Part shown: piece after piece, positions 16,963-25,422 of the stretch
How the letters are laid out: each line of letters starts with the position of its first letter
Numbering within the stretch: position 1 is the first letter of the stretch
Translations under genes and position numbers: made by a program
Notes under the pieces: generated by a model
Told to the model about the DNA's origin: nothing
Seen by the model: only the letters and a program-made list of their open reading frames with translations
Databases searched by the model: none
NCBI GenBank assembly: GCA_000435675.1
Contig: FR895149.1
Span: 37,748-75,776 of the forward strand
DNA: 38,029 bases
Direction of reading: 5' to 3'
Source: Eggerthella sp. CAG:298
GTDB lineage: Bacteria; Actinomycetota; Coriobacteriia; Coriobacteriales; Eggerthellaceae

Positions 16963-17206
16963 CGGGAGTTTGTTCGTTATGGCAGAGGAGACACGAGCAG
17001 TCAATCCAGCGCGCGCTGAAACGCGTGCGTGCATCACGAAAGCTCATCAGTAACACCTCACATCGCGGAGCCAAAAGATCCTTCTATCAAACGTTACAAT
17101 TTGTAATAGATGAGGACAGGAGGTAGCACTCAGGCTGAAGCAATGCTTGGCGAATAGCCTGAAACGAATTGACCGACCTGGAACTTCTTTCAAAGGAGCT
17201 TAGCCT

Positions 17207-18103
17207 ATGATCCGCATCATCACCGATTCCACTTCATCGCTTCCGAAGGATCTGCGTGAGAAACATGGCATCCATCTGCTCAATCTTGTGGTCAATCATG
17301 GCGGCGTTAGCCATGTGGAAGGGGAGATGGATCTCGATGCGTTCTATGCTGATATCTACGAGATGGCCGACGATATTCCCACGTCAAGCCAGCCTTCAGC
17401 GCTAAGTGTGGAGGCTGCGCTTGAAGAGGCGGCTCTGGCTGGCGATGAAGTGCTCGGAATCTTCATTAGCGGAAGGATGTCGGGCACGTTCGAGGGGGTT
17501 GCGCGCGCAGCGAGAGAAACAGCCAAGCGTCATCCCGATTTCAAGTATGCGCTCATCGACAGCATGACCAATTGCATGGAGTTAGGCTGGGCGGTCGTCG
17601 CAGCATGCGAGGCGCGCGATGCGGGTGGAAACCTTGAGGAGTGCGTCGAGGCGGCCACGCATGCGATGTCTTCGACGCGTTTCATCTTCGCGCCTGAGTC
17701 GCTCAAGTTCCTGGAGAAGGGTGGCAGGATCGGTAAGGCTTCTGCGCTGTTGGGCAACATGTTGAACATCTCACCTATCCTTACGGTGAAGAATGGAGAG
17801 GCTGCAACATTTTCCAAGGTAAGGACCCAAAAGAAAGCGCTCACCAAGATGGTCGACGTGTTCAAGCGCGATGTAGAGAACTATGGGTTGCGCAATGTTG
17901 CCGTTCACTATATCGGCTCGTGCGCTCCTGCGTTCGAGTGGGCACGCGAGGTGATCGATCCCTTGGTGGGGAAGACCGTGATGGTGCTTCCTGCAAGCCC
18001 CGTGATCGGCGTGCATGTGGGTCCCGCTATGGGGCTTGCCTACGAATGCGCCGCGCCGATCGAAGGCAAGTTCGTAGCTTCACCCGAGATCATTACTTCG
18101 TAA
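17207..18103 (+). CDS. DegV family fatty-acid-binding protein
   Basis: The product has 298 residues and both lobes of the DegV/FakB family: IITDSTSSLP (4-13) at the start, TSSQPS near 60-65, FISGRMSGTFEG near 85-96, and the C-terminal HVGPAMGLAYE. In Gram-positive bacteria such proteins bind a fatty acid for phosphorylation by the FakA kinase, feeding exogenous fatty acids into phospholipid synthesis. No FakA gene is in view. AAAGGAG lies about nine bases before the ATG. It stands alone, with 244 bases upstream and 208 downstream that show no further gene. Confidence 0.9.
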   Translation: MIRIITDSTSSLPKDLREKHGIHLLNLVVNHGGVSHVEGEMDLDAFYADIYEMADDIPTSSQPSALSVEAALEEAALAGDEVLGIFISGRMSGTFEGVARAARETAKRHPDFKYALIDSMTNCMELGWAVVAACEARDAGGNLEECVEAATHAMSSTRFIFAPESLKFLEKGGRIGKASALLGNMLNISPILTVKNGEAATFSKVRTQKKALTKMVDVFKRDVENYGLRNVAVHYIGSCAPAFEWAREVIDPLVGKTVMVLPASPVIGVHVGPAMGLAYECAAPIEGKFVASPEIITS

Positions 18104-18311
18104 TTGCTCTTGCCGCCCATATCGCAAGGTGATCGTTTTGGCACGAACCTGCGTGTTCGCTCGGTGCCTTCTGAAGCGATCGTTAGCGTCTTACAATCCC
18201 GTCATAAACCGCACAGCGTGACTTCTGGACGCTAGACTGCATCGTGTAGTTAGGTGTCTTGGATAATTCGTTACCTTCGGCGAATTCCAGGAAAGCGCAT
18301 GGCGAAAGGCG

Positions 18312-19346
18312 GTGGACAAGATGGGTGCTCTAGGCTCTTTTCTCTCGAGCTTCTCTGAAAGCTTCACGGCTGCGGTGATCATGTGGCCTTTCCTGTCTTT
18401 CCTTCTTACGATGCCCATCCTAGCTTTCCTCTACCATCGTGATGGAAGGCTGCGCTTCGCATCGGCGGCGGCCGCCTATTGTAGTGTGCTCTATCTCGCG
18501 GGATTGGCTTGTTTCACGCTCTATCCACTTCCAACAGGCGATGCGGGACCGGGCATCACCTATGGCATTCCGCCCCAGCTCAATCCGCTCAATTTCATCT
18601 TCGACATCGTGAAAGATGGTTGGAAAGCGGTATTCCAAACGTTCTTCAACGTGGTGCTCTTCCTGCCGTTAGGTTTTATCGCAGGGCGGTTCTTGCAGAT
18701 AAAGCTGCCTGCTGCGACCATCCTGGCGCTTGTCGTGAGCTGCTTGATCGAGACCGCGCAACTCACGGGACTTTTTGGTATCTACCCTTATGCTTATCGT
18801 ACTTTTGAAGTGGACGATATCATCTTCAACACCTTAGGTGGCATGTTGGGGTGGTTTTGCGCGAAGCTCTTCGCGCGAACGCTGCCACAAGCACCGGTCG
18901 GCTCGCCCGAGATCACGCATGATCCAGGGCTGATCCGACGGGTCGTTGCGCTTTGGATCGACCTCATTTTGATCGCGCTGGTAACGTTTGGCCCGTGGAT
19001 GTTTTTCGACCTTGCCAGCGAAGTGCTCTTTGACAAGGCGTTTTCTCTTTTCGGGATGAATGCTGTTCAGACGGAGAGCGTATTGGCTATGGTGTGCTTC
19101 GCGATCGCTTTCAGTGGGGTTGAATTCATCTTTCCTTGGATCAAGAACGGCAGTACGCCTGGCGGTCTTATTGTGCGCATGAGCTTTGAGACGCGAGAGC
19201 GTTCGGGGAGTAAGCGGGTGCTGTTCTACCTGGTGCGCGGTGCTTTCTTGATCGCGCTCTTCGCACTTCCTCAGATCGTGGTCTTGTTCACGTTGGTCTT
19301 CTATCTCATCACCCGCAAGATGCCCTACGACTACCTGCCGGGATAA
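18312..19346 (+). CDS. VanZ-RDD membrane protein
   Basis: The product is a 344-residue membrane protein with two known domains. The N-terminal half is VanZ-like, with NVVLFLPLGF, IETAQLTG and FEVDDIIFNTLGGMLG. The C-terminal half is an RDD domain (RRVVALWIDLILIALV, then MSFETRER, then LRGAF-like helices). This fusion is common in Gram-positives; VanZ gives low-level teicoplanin resistance in enterococci, but its molecular role is not settled. The start is either GTG 18312, or ATG 18321 with a weak GG-rich ribosome site; I keep the longer form. It carries no signal peptide beyond its own helices. Confidence 0.85.
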   Translation: MDKMGALGSFLSSFSESFTAAVIMWPFLSFLLTMPILAFLYHRDGRLRFASAAAAYCSVLYLAGLACFTLYPLPTGDAGPGITYGIPPQLNPLNFIFDIVKDGWKAVFQTFFNVVLFLPLGFIAGRFLQIKLPAATILALVVSCLIETAQLTGLFGIYPYAYRTFEVDDIIFNTLGGMLGWFCAKLFARTLPQAPVGSPEITHDPGLIRRVVALWIDLILIALVTFGPWMFFDLASEVLFDKAFSLFGMNAVQTESVLAMVCFAIAFSGVEFIFPWIKNGSTPGGLIVRMSFETRERSGSKRVLFYLVRGAFLIALFALPQIVVLFTLVFYLITRKMPYDYLPG

Positions 19347-19501
19347 TACCGGCTCGCTCCTGGCGGGAGGGGCAAACTGCACAGCTGTCTTTATTCGGTG
19401 GTAGTCCGATCGTCCATCCTCTATAATGGTCTCTTCAAACGACACTATGTCACTTAGGGGAGTGTTCGCATGAACTATCGAAAGCTTGTTATCCTAAGAC
19501 C

Positions 19502-19762
19502 ATGAAACTATTCGCTGCAATAAAGATGTATTTGTTCGATCAGCAGGCCTGGGAGGATATCTGTGATCGATGCGGACTTTGCTGTTATGAACGCGAAGTT
19601 TCGGTAGAAGAGAAAAGCCTGAACGTTCTTGGGTTAGTGCTGAAATCTATATCAGCCTCAGGTAATTCTCTCAACCTGGAAAAAAATGACAGAAAATCTG
19701 AAAGAAGAAGGCTGCAGCAACTGTGCGTAATCTTATTTGAGAGAGCCTTCATCGTAGGTTAA
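19502..19762 (+). pseudogene. Truncated YkgJ/YcgN-like cysteine-cluster protein
   Basis: Residues 1-36 read like the start of a zinc/iron-chelating cysteine-cluster protein (YkgJ or YcgN type), with WEDICDRCGLCCYER. After about residue 37 the sequence is no longer family-like. It lacks the remaining conserved cysteines and ends at 86 residues, against more than 100 in the family. The end overlaps the 3' end of the PIN toxin gene on the other strand by 30 bases. The natural reading is that insertion of the toxin-antitoxin module, or a rearrangement at about 19620-19730, cut the gene. A frameshift remnant of the rest is not visible in the window. Confidence 0.55.
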
Positions 19763-20182
19763 TCCGTAATCACGCTCTAGCAAGTCCAAGAACTTTTGCG
19801 CAGACATAGCTTTTATAGGCGATTTTCCAACCAGCTCTTTGTCGCGTGTTATCAGATACTTTGCAGGAATATGCTTTGAAGCGTGTGCGATCAAATAATC
19901 TTCTATATCGTTCCAGTCGGACTCCAGTGCTCCACGAAGATCTGCTGCATAGGTGCCACACACCATGAAAATATCCAACGTTGCTAGAAGGGCATGCTTT
20001 ACCTCTTCTGCTGGAGCATGCTTTCTTAAAACATAATAAGCATCAGCATACGACTGCGTGCTTGCCCATATCTGCAGGTCACCAAAAACAGCAGCGAAGC
20101 ATAGTTTCTTAATGTCGTTGACGTAAGGTCTCCTGACCGCAACAAGATCGATGAGCGCGTTGGTATCAAGCAATATCTTCAT
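19733..20182 (-). CDS. PIN-domain toxin (VapC-like RNase)
   Basis: The product has 149 residues with the acidic PIN active site: Asp6 in LLDTNALID, the Asp92/Glu94/Asp95 cluster in NDIEDYLIA, and Asp114 in ITRDKEL. Proteins of this type cut tRNA or other RNA with Mg2+ when freed from their antitoxin. The start overlaps the upstream antitoxin gene by 17 bases, so translation is coupled. The gene order, antitoxin then toxin, is standard. Its 3' end runs into the truncated cysteine-cluster ORF on the other strand. Confidence 0.88.
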   Translation of the reverse strand: MKILLDTNALIDLVAVRRPYVNDIKKLCFAAVFGDLQIWASTQSYADAYYVLRKHAPAEEVKHALLATLDIFMVCGTYAADLRGALESDWNDIEDYLIAHASKHIPAKYLITRDKELVGKSPIKAMSAQKFLDLLERDYGLTYDEGSLK

Positions 20183-20480
20183 ATTTATTCGCCCTTACTG
20201 CTTGCGCATATCGCTTGTCTGCTTTGACATCATCAGGAATATCAAGATCGAGCATGCAGTTCTTGAACATGCTTTTGATCAACTGCTTCTGGTCTTTCGA
20301 CAAAGCTCTTTTCTTTTGCTTGCTTTTAGATGGGTGAGCTGTTGGCAACGCATGCTCTTCAAGAACATATTCGAAAGCAGCATTCACAAGATCGCTCGTG
20401 GAAGCTCCAAGTGATGCTAATTGGATGCTCGCCTGCGAATAGAGAGCATCGGGAATTCGTGCAGAAATCATCTTGCTCAT
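20166..20480 (-). CDS. Ribbon-helix-helix antitoxin (RelB/DinJ-like)
   Basis: The product has 104 residues. The N-terminus MISARIPDALYSQASIQLAS (from Met4), followed by STSDLVNAAFEYVLEE, is the ribbon-helix-helix pattern of DNA-binding antitoxins. The middle is a basic linker (SKSKQKKR), and the C-terminal 40 residues are the likely toxin-neutralising part. The ribosome site AGGAGGGC lies six bases before the ATG. It probably binds the direct repeat in its own promoter at 20500-20513 and represses the module. Confidence 0.85.
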   Translation of the reverse strand: MSKMISARIPDALYSQASIQLASLGASTSDLVNAAFEYVLEEHALPTAHPSKSKQKKRALSKDQKQLIKSMFKNCMLDLDIPDDVKADKRYAQAVRANKYEDIA

Positions 20481-20499
20481 TGATGCCCTCCTAAATCTG

Positions 20500-20522
20500 T
20501 ATGACGTATGACAATTATATCA
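20500..20522 (-). promoter_or_regulatory. Promoter and operator of the toxin-antitoxin module
   Basis: On the minus strand TGATATAAT (20522-20514) is a perfect -10 box with the extended TG. A good -35 is missing, as is normal for extended -10 promoters. Immediately downstream, tandem heptamers TATGACG and TATGACA (20500-20513, + strand) cover the predicted start point, a likely antitoxin operator. Confidence 0.6.
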
Positions 20523-20581
20523 TATTTTGTGCATTAGTTCTCTACAGAAGGCCTATGAGATCGGGCGTTCGAAACGATGAT

Positions 20582-21058
20582 CTAGTCGCCAGATTCCTTT
20601 TCCTTGAAGCGCGCCAAGCCATCGTTGAGTGCCTTGATGTTGCGGCGGTTGATGGCTGTGAAGAGCACGGTCATGAGGGCAAGGATCACCAAATACGTGA
20701 TGGTGAAACCTACCCACGCCCCTATGTTATCCGCTGGGAACCAGTCGAAAATAGCGCCGAATGCAGCAAGCAGCACATAGAGACACACGCCGAAGAGAGC
20801 AAGGCGCGGCCCATAACCCATTCGCTTAATGAGGACTGGCGTGAAGAACACGGATTGCAGCACGGCGCAGACCAGCATCCCAACCCCGATGGAGAGGCAC
20901 ATGATGATGCCAGGTTTTGCTGCCTTGTCGGCGAATATCAGCCCGAAGATGCAGCTGAAGAGCGTGAACAGCGTGAACATGATACAGAAGTTCATGGCCA
21001 GATCCTTCACGACTTTGCCTGCCGATGCCCTTTCTGGGTCTATGATCTTGTTCGTCAT
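20582..21058 (-). CDS. DUF3021 membrane protein, partner of a LytTR regulator
   Basis: I start the gene at the ATG at 21058, which has AAGGAG six bases upstream; the longer open frame to 21244 overlaps the LytTR gene and lacks a ribosome site. The 158-residue product has four membrane helices and short charged ends, the pattern of DUF3021. DUF3021 genes typically follow a LytTR DNA-binding protein gene of about 145 residues, exactly as here (22-base gap). Such pairs are simple autoregulated systems in which the membrane protein restrains or informs the regulator. The function is not established. Confidence 0.82.
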   Translation of the reverse strand: MTNKIIDPERASAGKVVKDLAMNFCIMFTLFTLFSCIFGLIFADKAAKPGIIMCLSIGVGMLVCAVLQSVFFTPVLIKRMGYGPRLALFGVCLYVLLAAFGAIFDWFPADNIGAWVGFTITYLVILALMTVLFTAINRRNIKALNDGLARFKEKESGD

Positions 21059-21080
21059 TGCCTTCTCCTTTTCTTGCGTG

Positions 21081-21518
21081 CTAAACGCCGAGACATTGCT
21101 TGATGTCTTTTGCGTACCTTCGAGAAACGACAACTTCTTCCCCGTTGTCCAGCAGGGCGAGAAGCCTGCCGCCCACGTATGGACGCAGGCTCGTGACTCG
21201 GCACAGGTTGATAAGGCAGCCTTTGGCGGCATATACGAAAGCACTGCCTTCTAGCCGTTGTGCAAGATCCGAGATGCTGAAAGTGACCTCTAGCACACTG
21301 CCTGCCGTGTAGGCGAACGTGTGGCGGTCTACCGATTCGAAGTAGAGGACATCCCCGGCGGGAACCATGACCGAGGTACCATCGTGCTTTCCGACAATGC
21401 GGCGGTCATGTATGCGCAGCGTGGCTACGATCGCGGCAATGTGCTCATCCACTTCGACGCAACGTATCAGCACTTCAGTTTCGGTTAAGTCCTCGTCTGT
21501 CTGGATGCTCAACTTCAT
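21081..21518 (-). CDS. LytTR-domain transcription regulator
   Basis: The product has 145 residues from the ATG at 21518 (AAGGAGGAGC site); the upstream extension of the frame has no ribosome site. The N-terminal 45 residues are a small alpha/beta region. The rest is a LytTR DNA-binding domain: VPAGDVLYFESVDRHTFAYT, FSISDLAQRLEGSAFVYAAK, GCLINLCRVTSLRP and the terminal EEVVVSRRYAKDIKQ. No receiver domain is present, so it is a stand-alone LytTR protein working with the DUF3021 protein downstream. Its targets probably include its own promoter. Confidence 0.88.
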   Translation of the reverse strand: MKLSIQTDEDLTETEVLIRCVEVDEHIAAIVATLRIHDRRIVGKHDGTSVMVPAGDVLYFESVDRHTFAYTAGSVLEVTFSISDLAQRLEGSAFVYAAKGCLINLCRVTSLRPYVGGRLLALLDNGEEVVVSRRYAKDIKQCLGV

Positions 21519-21707
21519 GGGCTCCTCCTTCTTGTTTGCAACGATAGCGAAGGGGAGTGTCTGTGGGAAGCACTTCGAGCTTAAAATGCACTGCCGTAGG
21601 GCCAAGATGCACAGCGGATGCGAGCAGCTCACGGCAGGTCCTTGTTCGACCATGGCCATGATTGGGCAATCATCGTGGATGACGAAACGTACGCCAGGTG
21701 CTTGCTG

Positions 21708-22670
21708 TTAGAGCGAGCTGGTGATAAGAGTGCCAGTTTCGCCTCTAAGGCCTTCAGCAGCGTGATCGAGCGAGGTGATCAATGCACTACCGCCAGAATG
21801 CGCCTCGACGAATTCGATGCAGGCTTCAACTTTCGGTAGCATCGAACCGGGAGCGAACTGCCCTTGCTTGATGTATTCGCGGGCCTCCTGGCTGGTCATG
21901 GTGGAAAGTGCACGCTGATCAGGGGTGTTGTAGTTGATGAAGACATGTTCAACGGCAGTTAGGATGATGAGCATGTCAGCCTTCATCTTCCAAGCGAGGA
22001 TCGAGCTGACCAGGTCTTTGTCGATGACCGCTTCAACTCCGGTGTAGATATCGTTTTGTTCCGTTACGGGCACTCCGCCGCCTCCACCAGCAACCACCAC
22101 ATAGCCTTCATCCATGAGGTCGCGGATCGCATCGATCTCAACGATATGCTGTGGGCGAGGGCTTGCCACTACGCGTCGCCAGCCGCGACCAGCATCTTCT
22201 TTCACGGGAACGTTCTCGGTAGCGCTGAGCTTTTTTGCTTCGGCCTCGGTCATGAACGATCCGATGGGCTTTTCGAGATCGGTGAAAGCGGGGTCGTTCG
22301 CATCGACAACAACATGCGTGACCACATCCGTTACTGATCGCATGATGTTTTGGTTCTTCAATTCGTTCATGAGCGCTACGGTGAGTTGTGCGCCGATATA
22401 GCCTTGGCTCATCGCGTTACAGTCTTGCAGTGGAACGAAAGGGATCGTGTCTGGATCGTCTTTCGAGGCAATGGTGAACGCTTCATTGATGACGCCAACC
22501 TGCGGGCCATTTCCGTGCGTTACCACAACATTGATGCCTTCTTTTATCATGAGTGCGATCTGACGCGCTGTTGCTTCAACCTTCTTCGTGAGCTCTTTCG
22601 GGTTGGTGCCGAGCGCATTTCCACCTAGTGCGATGACTACTCGTTTTCCAATCAAATCTAGCTCTGACAT
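21708..22670 (-). CDS. arcC: Carbamate kinase
   Basis: The 320-residue product starts at the ATG at 22670, with GAGGGG eight bases upstream. It has the amino-acid-kinase fold motifs of carbamate kinase: VVIALGGNALG near the start, THGNGPQVG, SQGYIGAQL, PVKEDAGRGWRRVVASPRP, VAGGGGGVPV and FAPGSMLPKVEACIEF. It makes ATP and carbamate from carbamoyl phosphate, the last step of arginine, agmatine or allantoin fermentation. No arcA, arcB or arcD gene is next to it; the neighbour upstream is a DUF488 gene. Isolated arcC genes do occur in anaerobes that make carbamoyl phosphate by other routes. Confidence 0.93.
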   Translation of the reverse strand: MSELDLIGKRVVIALGGNALGTNPKELTKKVEATARQIALMIKEGINVVVTHGNGPQVGVINEAFTIASKDDPDTIPFVPLQDCNAMSQGYIGAQLTVALMNELKNQNIMRSVTDVVTHVVVDANDPAFTDLEKPIGSFMTEAEAKKLSATENVPVKEDAGRGWRRVVASPRPQHIVEIDAIRDLMDEGYVVVAGGGGGVPVTEQNDIYTGVEAVIDKDLVSSILAWKMKADMLIILTAVEHVFINYNTPDQRALSTMTSQEAREYIKQGQFAPGSMLPKVEACIEFVEAHSGGSALITSLDHAAEGLRGETGTLITSSL

Positions 22671-22752
22671 GGTGTTTCCCCTCGTTCGTCTCTTCGGTGG
22701 GTTTCGGCTTGTTCGTGGTGAGTTGCCCGTCATTTAGCTTACGGTAAATGTC

Positions 22753-23184
22753 TTACGAGGTGATGCTCGGGTCGTATTCCTTTAAAAGCTCCAGCAGCTC
22801 TTCTGCGTGGGAGTGGCGTTTCTTGGTAGCTGTTCCCACGATGGCGATGGAATCGTAGCTGCCATATTTCTTGAAGAAATCGGGAATCGCGTTATCCTCC
22901 TTGAGCTCTGCAGCGTACTTCTTGAAGTATTCTTCGTAGGGCATGCCTGCATCTAAATAGGCGTCGAGCAGCGATTTCGTGGGGGAGTATTCAACGTCGT
23001 GCACGTAATCGGCATGGGCGATCACGTGGGTGAAGTATTCGAGGTCTTCTTGTTTGGTGAAGCCTGAAAGCTGGTTCGTGTTCTTGAGGCGAATGTCGAG
23101 CACGAGCGTTGCCTTCCATCCAAGTATCTTGTTGAAGAATTCCTCTGCGGTTGTTTGATATGCGCTCAGTACATTGATCTTCAT
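22753..23184 (-). CDS. DUF488 family protein
   Basis: The product has 143 residues. It contains the DUF488 pattern VLDIRLKNTNQLSGFTKQED (about 28-47), then the stretch around YSPTKSLLDAY and a C-terminal SIAIVGTATKKRHSHAEELL that matches the end of the family. The family is found in most bacteria; its function is unknown. It is 82 bases upstream of arcC in the same orientation and may share its transcript. The ribosome site GGAGGGGC is strong. Confidence 0.8.
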   Translation of the reverse strand: MKINVLSAYQTTAEEFFNKILGWKATLVLDIRLKNTNQLSGFTKQEDLEYFTHVIAHADYVHDVEYSPTKSLLDAYLDAGMPYEEYFKKYAAELKEDNAIPDFFKKYGSYDSIAIVGTATKKRHSHAEELLELLKEYDPSITS

Positions 23185-23493
23185 GTTCGCCCCTCCAGCC
23201 GTATGTTCGCCAGCTTCGCTTTCGTGATTCCAATACGCTTCAAGTCTAAGATACCGGCGAGCTTTAGTTCGACGACGGCAGGTTTGCGTTACGGTCTTGA
23301 TGATTGCGCGTTACGGAGCGTTTCGCTAGAAAGGGACAGGAGAACGTTATCTTGCGGACGGCAAGGCGTTCTGTAGAGCACTAAGAAGATCTGTGCTGCG
23401 TTTCCCTAAGGGTTTCCTTATGTTCACAAATCATCGACCGATTGATTGCGGTGTCTGAGCTGGCGATTGCTTGTTCTAGAATCAAGGCTGTTT

Positions 23494-23522
23494 AAGACAT
23501 TCAGTAATTCAGGGCATACAAT
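23494..23522 (+). promoter_or_regulatory. Promoter candidate for brnQ
   Basis: AAGACA (23494-23499) and TACAAT (23517-23522) are 17 bases apart and match the sigma-70 boxes at four and five of six bases. The predicted start point is about 16 bases before the ATG at 23545. The rest of the 360-base gap 23185-23544 holds no gene I can support. Confidence 0.35.
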
Positions 23523-23544
23523 AGCCAGCACAGATGGGTCTAGC

Positions 23545-24873
23545 ATGAGGAACATCGGAAGAACAAAGGGAAAGTCGACGCTTGGAAAAGACTCGATCGT
23601 GGTCGGGTTCTCGCTCTTCGCGATGTTCTTCGGTGCGGGCAATCTGATCTTCCCACCAACGTTAGGGCAGCTGAGCGGCGACCTTTGGGCGTGGGGATTG
23701 GTCGGGTTCCTGCTCGTTGATGCGGTCCTCTCGTGCCTCGGCGTGTTCGTGGTGAGCCGTCTGGGCGGCCCGCGTGGCGCCTTCGATGGAACGCTCGGAA
23801 AGATCGGTGGCACGATCCTAACGACGGTGGCTATCTTGTGCCTTTGCGTTGTTTTCGCCATGCCGCGTACGGCTGCTACCACCTTCGAACTATCGGTCGC
23901 GCCTTATCTCGGCGAAGACGCGAATTCCTTTTTGGTTCCGTTCTCAATCTTGTTCTTCGTGATCGTGTATCTGCTCACCTGCAGGAAGTCGCGCGTTGTT
24001 GACATCATCGGCAAGTTCTTCACGCCGACGTTGCTGGTCGGCGTGCTCGTGTTGATCGTGGCAGGGATCGTTGCTCCTATAGGAGAGATTCAGCCTCCGC
24101 AAACGGATTTCGTATTCCAGGAAGGCATTCGCTCGGGCTATCAGACCATGGATGTTCTTGGGGTCGCAGCATTTTCCATCATCATCCTGGATTCTGCTGT
24201 TGTGAAGGGCTACACCGATCCTGGTAGGAGTTCGGCGCTTCTTGCGCGCGCGAGCATCGGGGCAGTAGTGATGCTTGGGCTGGTCTATGGCGGATTGACC
24301 TACCTCGGCGCGACATCGGTGTCGCTGGGGACGAGCATGTCGCAGGTTGGACTGCTCGTTGCTATCGTTGAGAGCGTTTTGGGGGATGCAGGCAAGATCC
24401 TGTTGAGCGCGATCGTAGCGCTTGCATGCGTGACCACGGCTGTTGCGCTGGTAAGCTCGGCTGCGGATTTCTTCAGTCGGCTGTTCAAGAACAAGATATC
24501 CTATCAGGCGCTTTTGATCATAGATTGCGTGATAGGTGCGCTGATCTGCGATATCGGCCTCGATAACATCATTCGCTTTGCTGATCCAGTACTGGGCGTG
24601 GTGTACCCGCCTTTCATCACCGTGGTGGTGCTTCTTATCTTCAGGAAGCAGATCAAGCGGCGCGAAGTCTATCAGGGGGCTGCCCTAGGTGCGCTTGTGG
24701 GTGGGGTCGTGGTCGAGCTGGCCGTGACCAATGTGGCGATCGTCGTTCCGCTTGAGGTGCTCCCGCTCTCCTCGATGGGCTTTGGTTGGCTCGCTTTCGC
24801 ACTTGTGGGTGCCCTGGTCGGAATGGTGGTGGGCCTCACCAGGCGAAGAGTATCTTATACCCGAAGTGCTTAA
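23545..24873 (+). CDS. brnQ: Branched-chain amino acid transporter (LIVCS family)
   Basis: I start at the ATG at 23545, giving 442 residues, the usual length of BrnQ. The open frame extends upstream to a TTG at 23446, but that would lie in front of the promoter candidate and encodes nothing family-like. The ribosome site is poor either way. Twelve membrane helices are evident. The start SIVVGFSLFAMFFGAGNLIFPP (about 17-38) is the family signature. It should import leucine, isoleucine and valine with Na+ or H+, which suits an amino-acid-fermenting anaerobe. It stands alone; a 42-bp dispersed repeat follows six bases after its stop codon. Confidence 0.9.
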   Translation: MRNIGRTKGKSTLGKDSIVVGFSLFAMFFGAGNLIFPPTLGQLSGDLWAWGLVGFLLVDAVLSCLGVFVVSRLGGPRGAFDGTLGKIGGTILTTVAILCLCVVFAMPRTAATTFELSVAPYLGEDANSFLVPFSILFFVIVYLLTCRKSRVVDIIGKFFTPTLLVGVLVLIVAGIVAPIGEIQPPQTDFVFQEGIRSGYQTMDVLGVAAFSIIILDSAVVKGYTDPGRSSALLARASIGAVVMLGLVYGGLTYLGATSVSLGTSMSQVGLLVAIVESVLGDAGKILLSAIVALACVTTAVALVSSAADFFSRLFKNKISYQALLIIDCVIGALICDIGLDNIIRFADPVLGVVYPPFITVVVLLIFRKQIKRREVYQGAALGALVGGVVVELAVTNVAIVVPLEVLPLSSMGFGWLAFALVGALVGMVVGLTRRRVSYTRSA

Positions 24874-24879
24874 AGCCTT

Positions 24880-24921
24880 CTACTGATAGCGACGGTGGCG
24901 GGGGAGTGCAAGGAGCACGCT
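24880..24921 (+). repeat. 42-bp dispersed repeat, copy 1
   Basis: This piece is identical at 38 of 42 positions to 26599-26640, in the same orientation. The shared core is CGGTGGCGGGGGAG. It begins six bases after the brnQ stop, in the gap between brnQ and the convergent acidic-protein gene. No clear hairpin or U-tract is seen, so it is not an ordinary terminator. Confidence 0.75.
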
Positions 24922-24993
24922 CAGAAGCGCAACTACTTAGGTGATCCTGCCCATAAGAAGGATTGTCATCCATCCTCTTCAGAGCGGTCCTCT

Positions 24994-25329
24994 TTAAAAG
25001 TCATCTAAGATTCCATCATCGTCGTCGAAGTCGTCGTCTTCGTAGTCGTCCTCATCGTAATCATCGTACTCGTCATACTCATCGTCGAAGTCGTCGTCGA
25101 GGTCGTCATCGAAATCAAAGTCATCATCTTCATCGCTGTATTCATCATAGAAGTCGTCATCATCGAAATCGTCAGAGCCTTTGAGATCGTCGTTGAAGGA
25201 AGTAGATGGATGCATGTTCCGAGGTTCGTTGTCTACCTCGAGTTCATCAAGCTCTTCGCCCTCTTTTTCTAAGTGCTGAAAAGCTCCATAAAGAAAGAGT
25301 GCTTCGGCACCGTGATTGAAATCGAACAT
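24994..25329 (-). CDS. Polyaspartate/glutamate-rich acidic protein
   Basis: The product has 111 residues from the ATG at 25329 (GAGGAAG site). The first 25 residues look ordered (FNHGAEALFLYGAFQHLEKE). The C-terminal 60 or so are almost only Asp, Glu, Tyr and Phe in runs such as DDFDDDDFYDEYSDEDDDFD. At DNA level this is a near-tandem array of GAY/GAA codons. No signal peptide or membrane segment is present. Such tails are strongly disordered and could bind cations, act as nucleic-acid mimics, or be an expanding repeat. I recognise no named family. It lies between brnQ and the methyltransferase-like gene. Confidence 0.6.
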   Translation of the reverse strand: MFDFNHGAEALFLYGAFQHLEKEGEELDELEVDNEPRNMHPSTSFNDDLKGSDDFDDDDFYDEYSDEDDDFDFDDDLDDDFDDEYDEYDDYDEDDYEDDDFDDDDGILDDF

Positions 25330-25422
25330 GTTGCTTCCTCGCTTTCGCTGGTTCCCTTCCATTCTAGCCTGCTTTTGTTAGATGCTAACCGAGCGGCTTT
25401 TGTTCTACATCGATCGAGAACA

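Noticed and set aside
20501..21103. 200-codon + strand open frame
   Set aside because: Antisense to the DUF3021 gene, whose start, ribosome site and partner gene are convincing.
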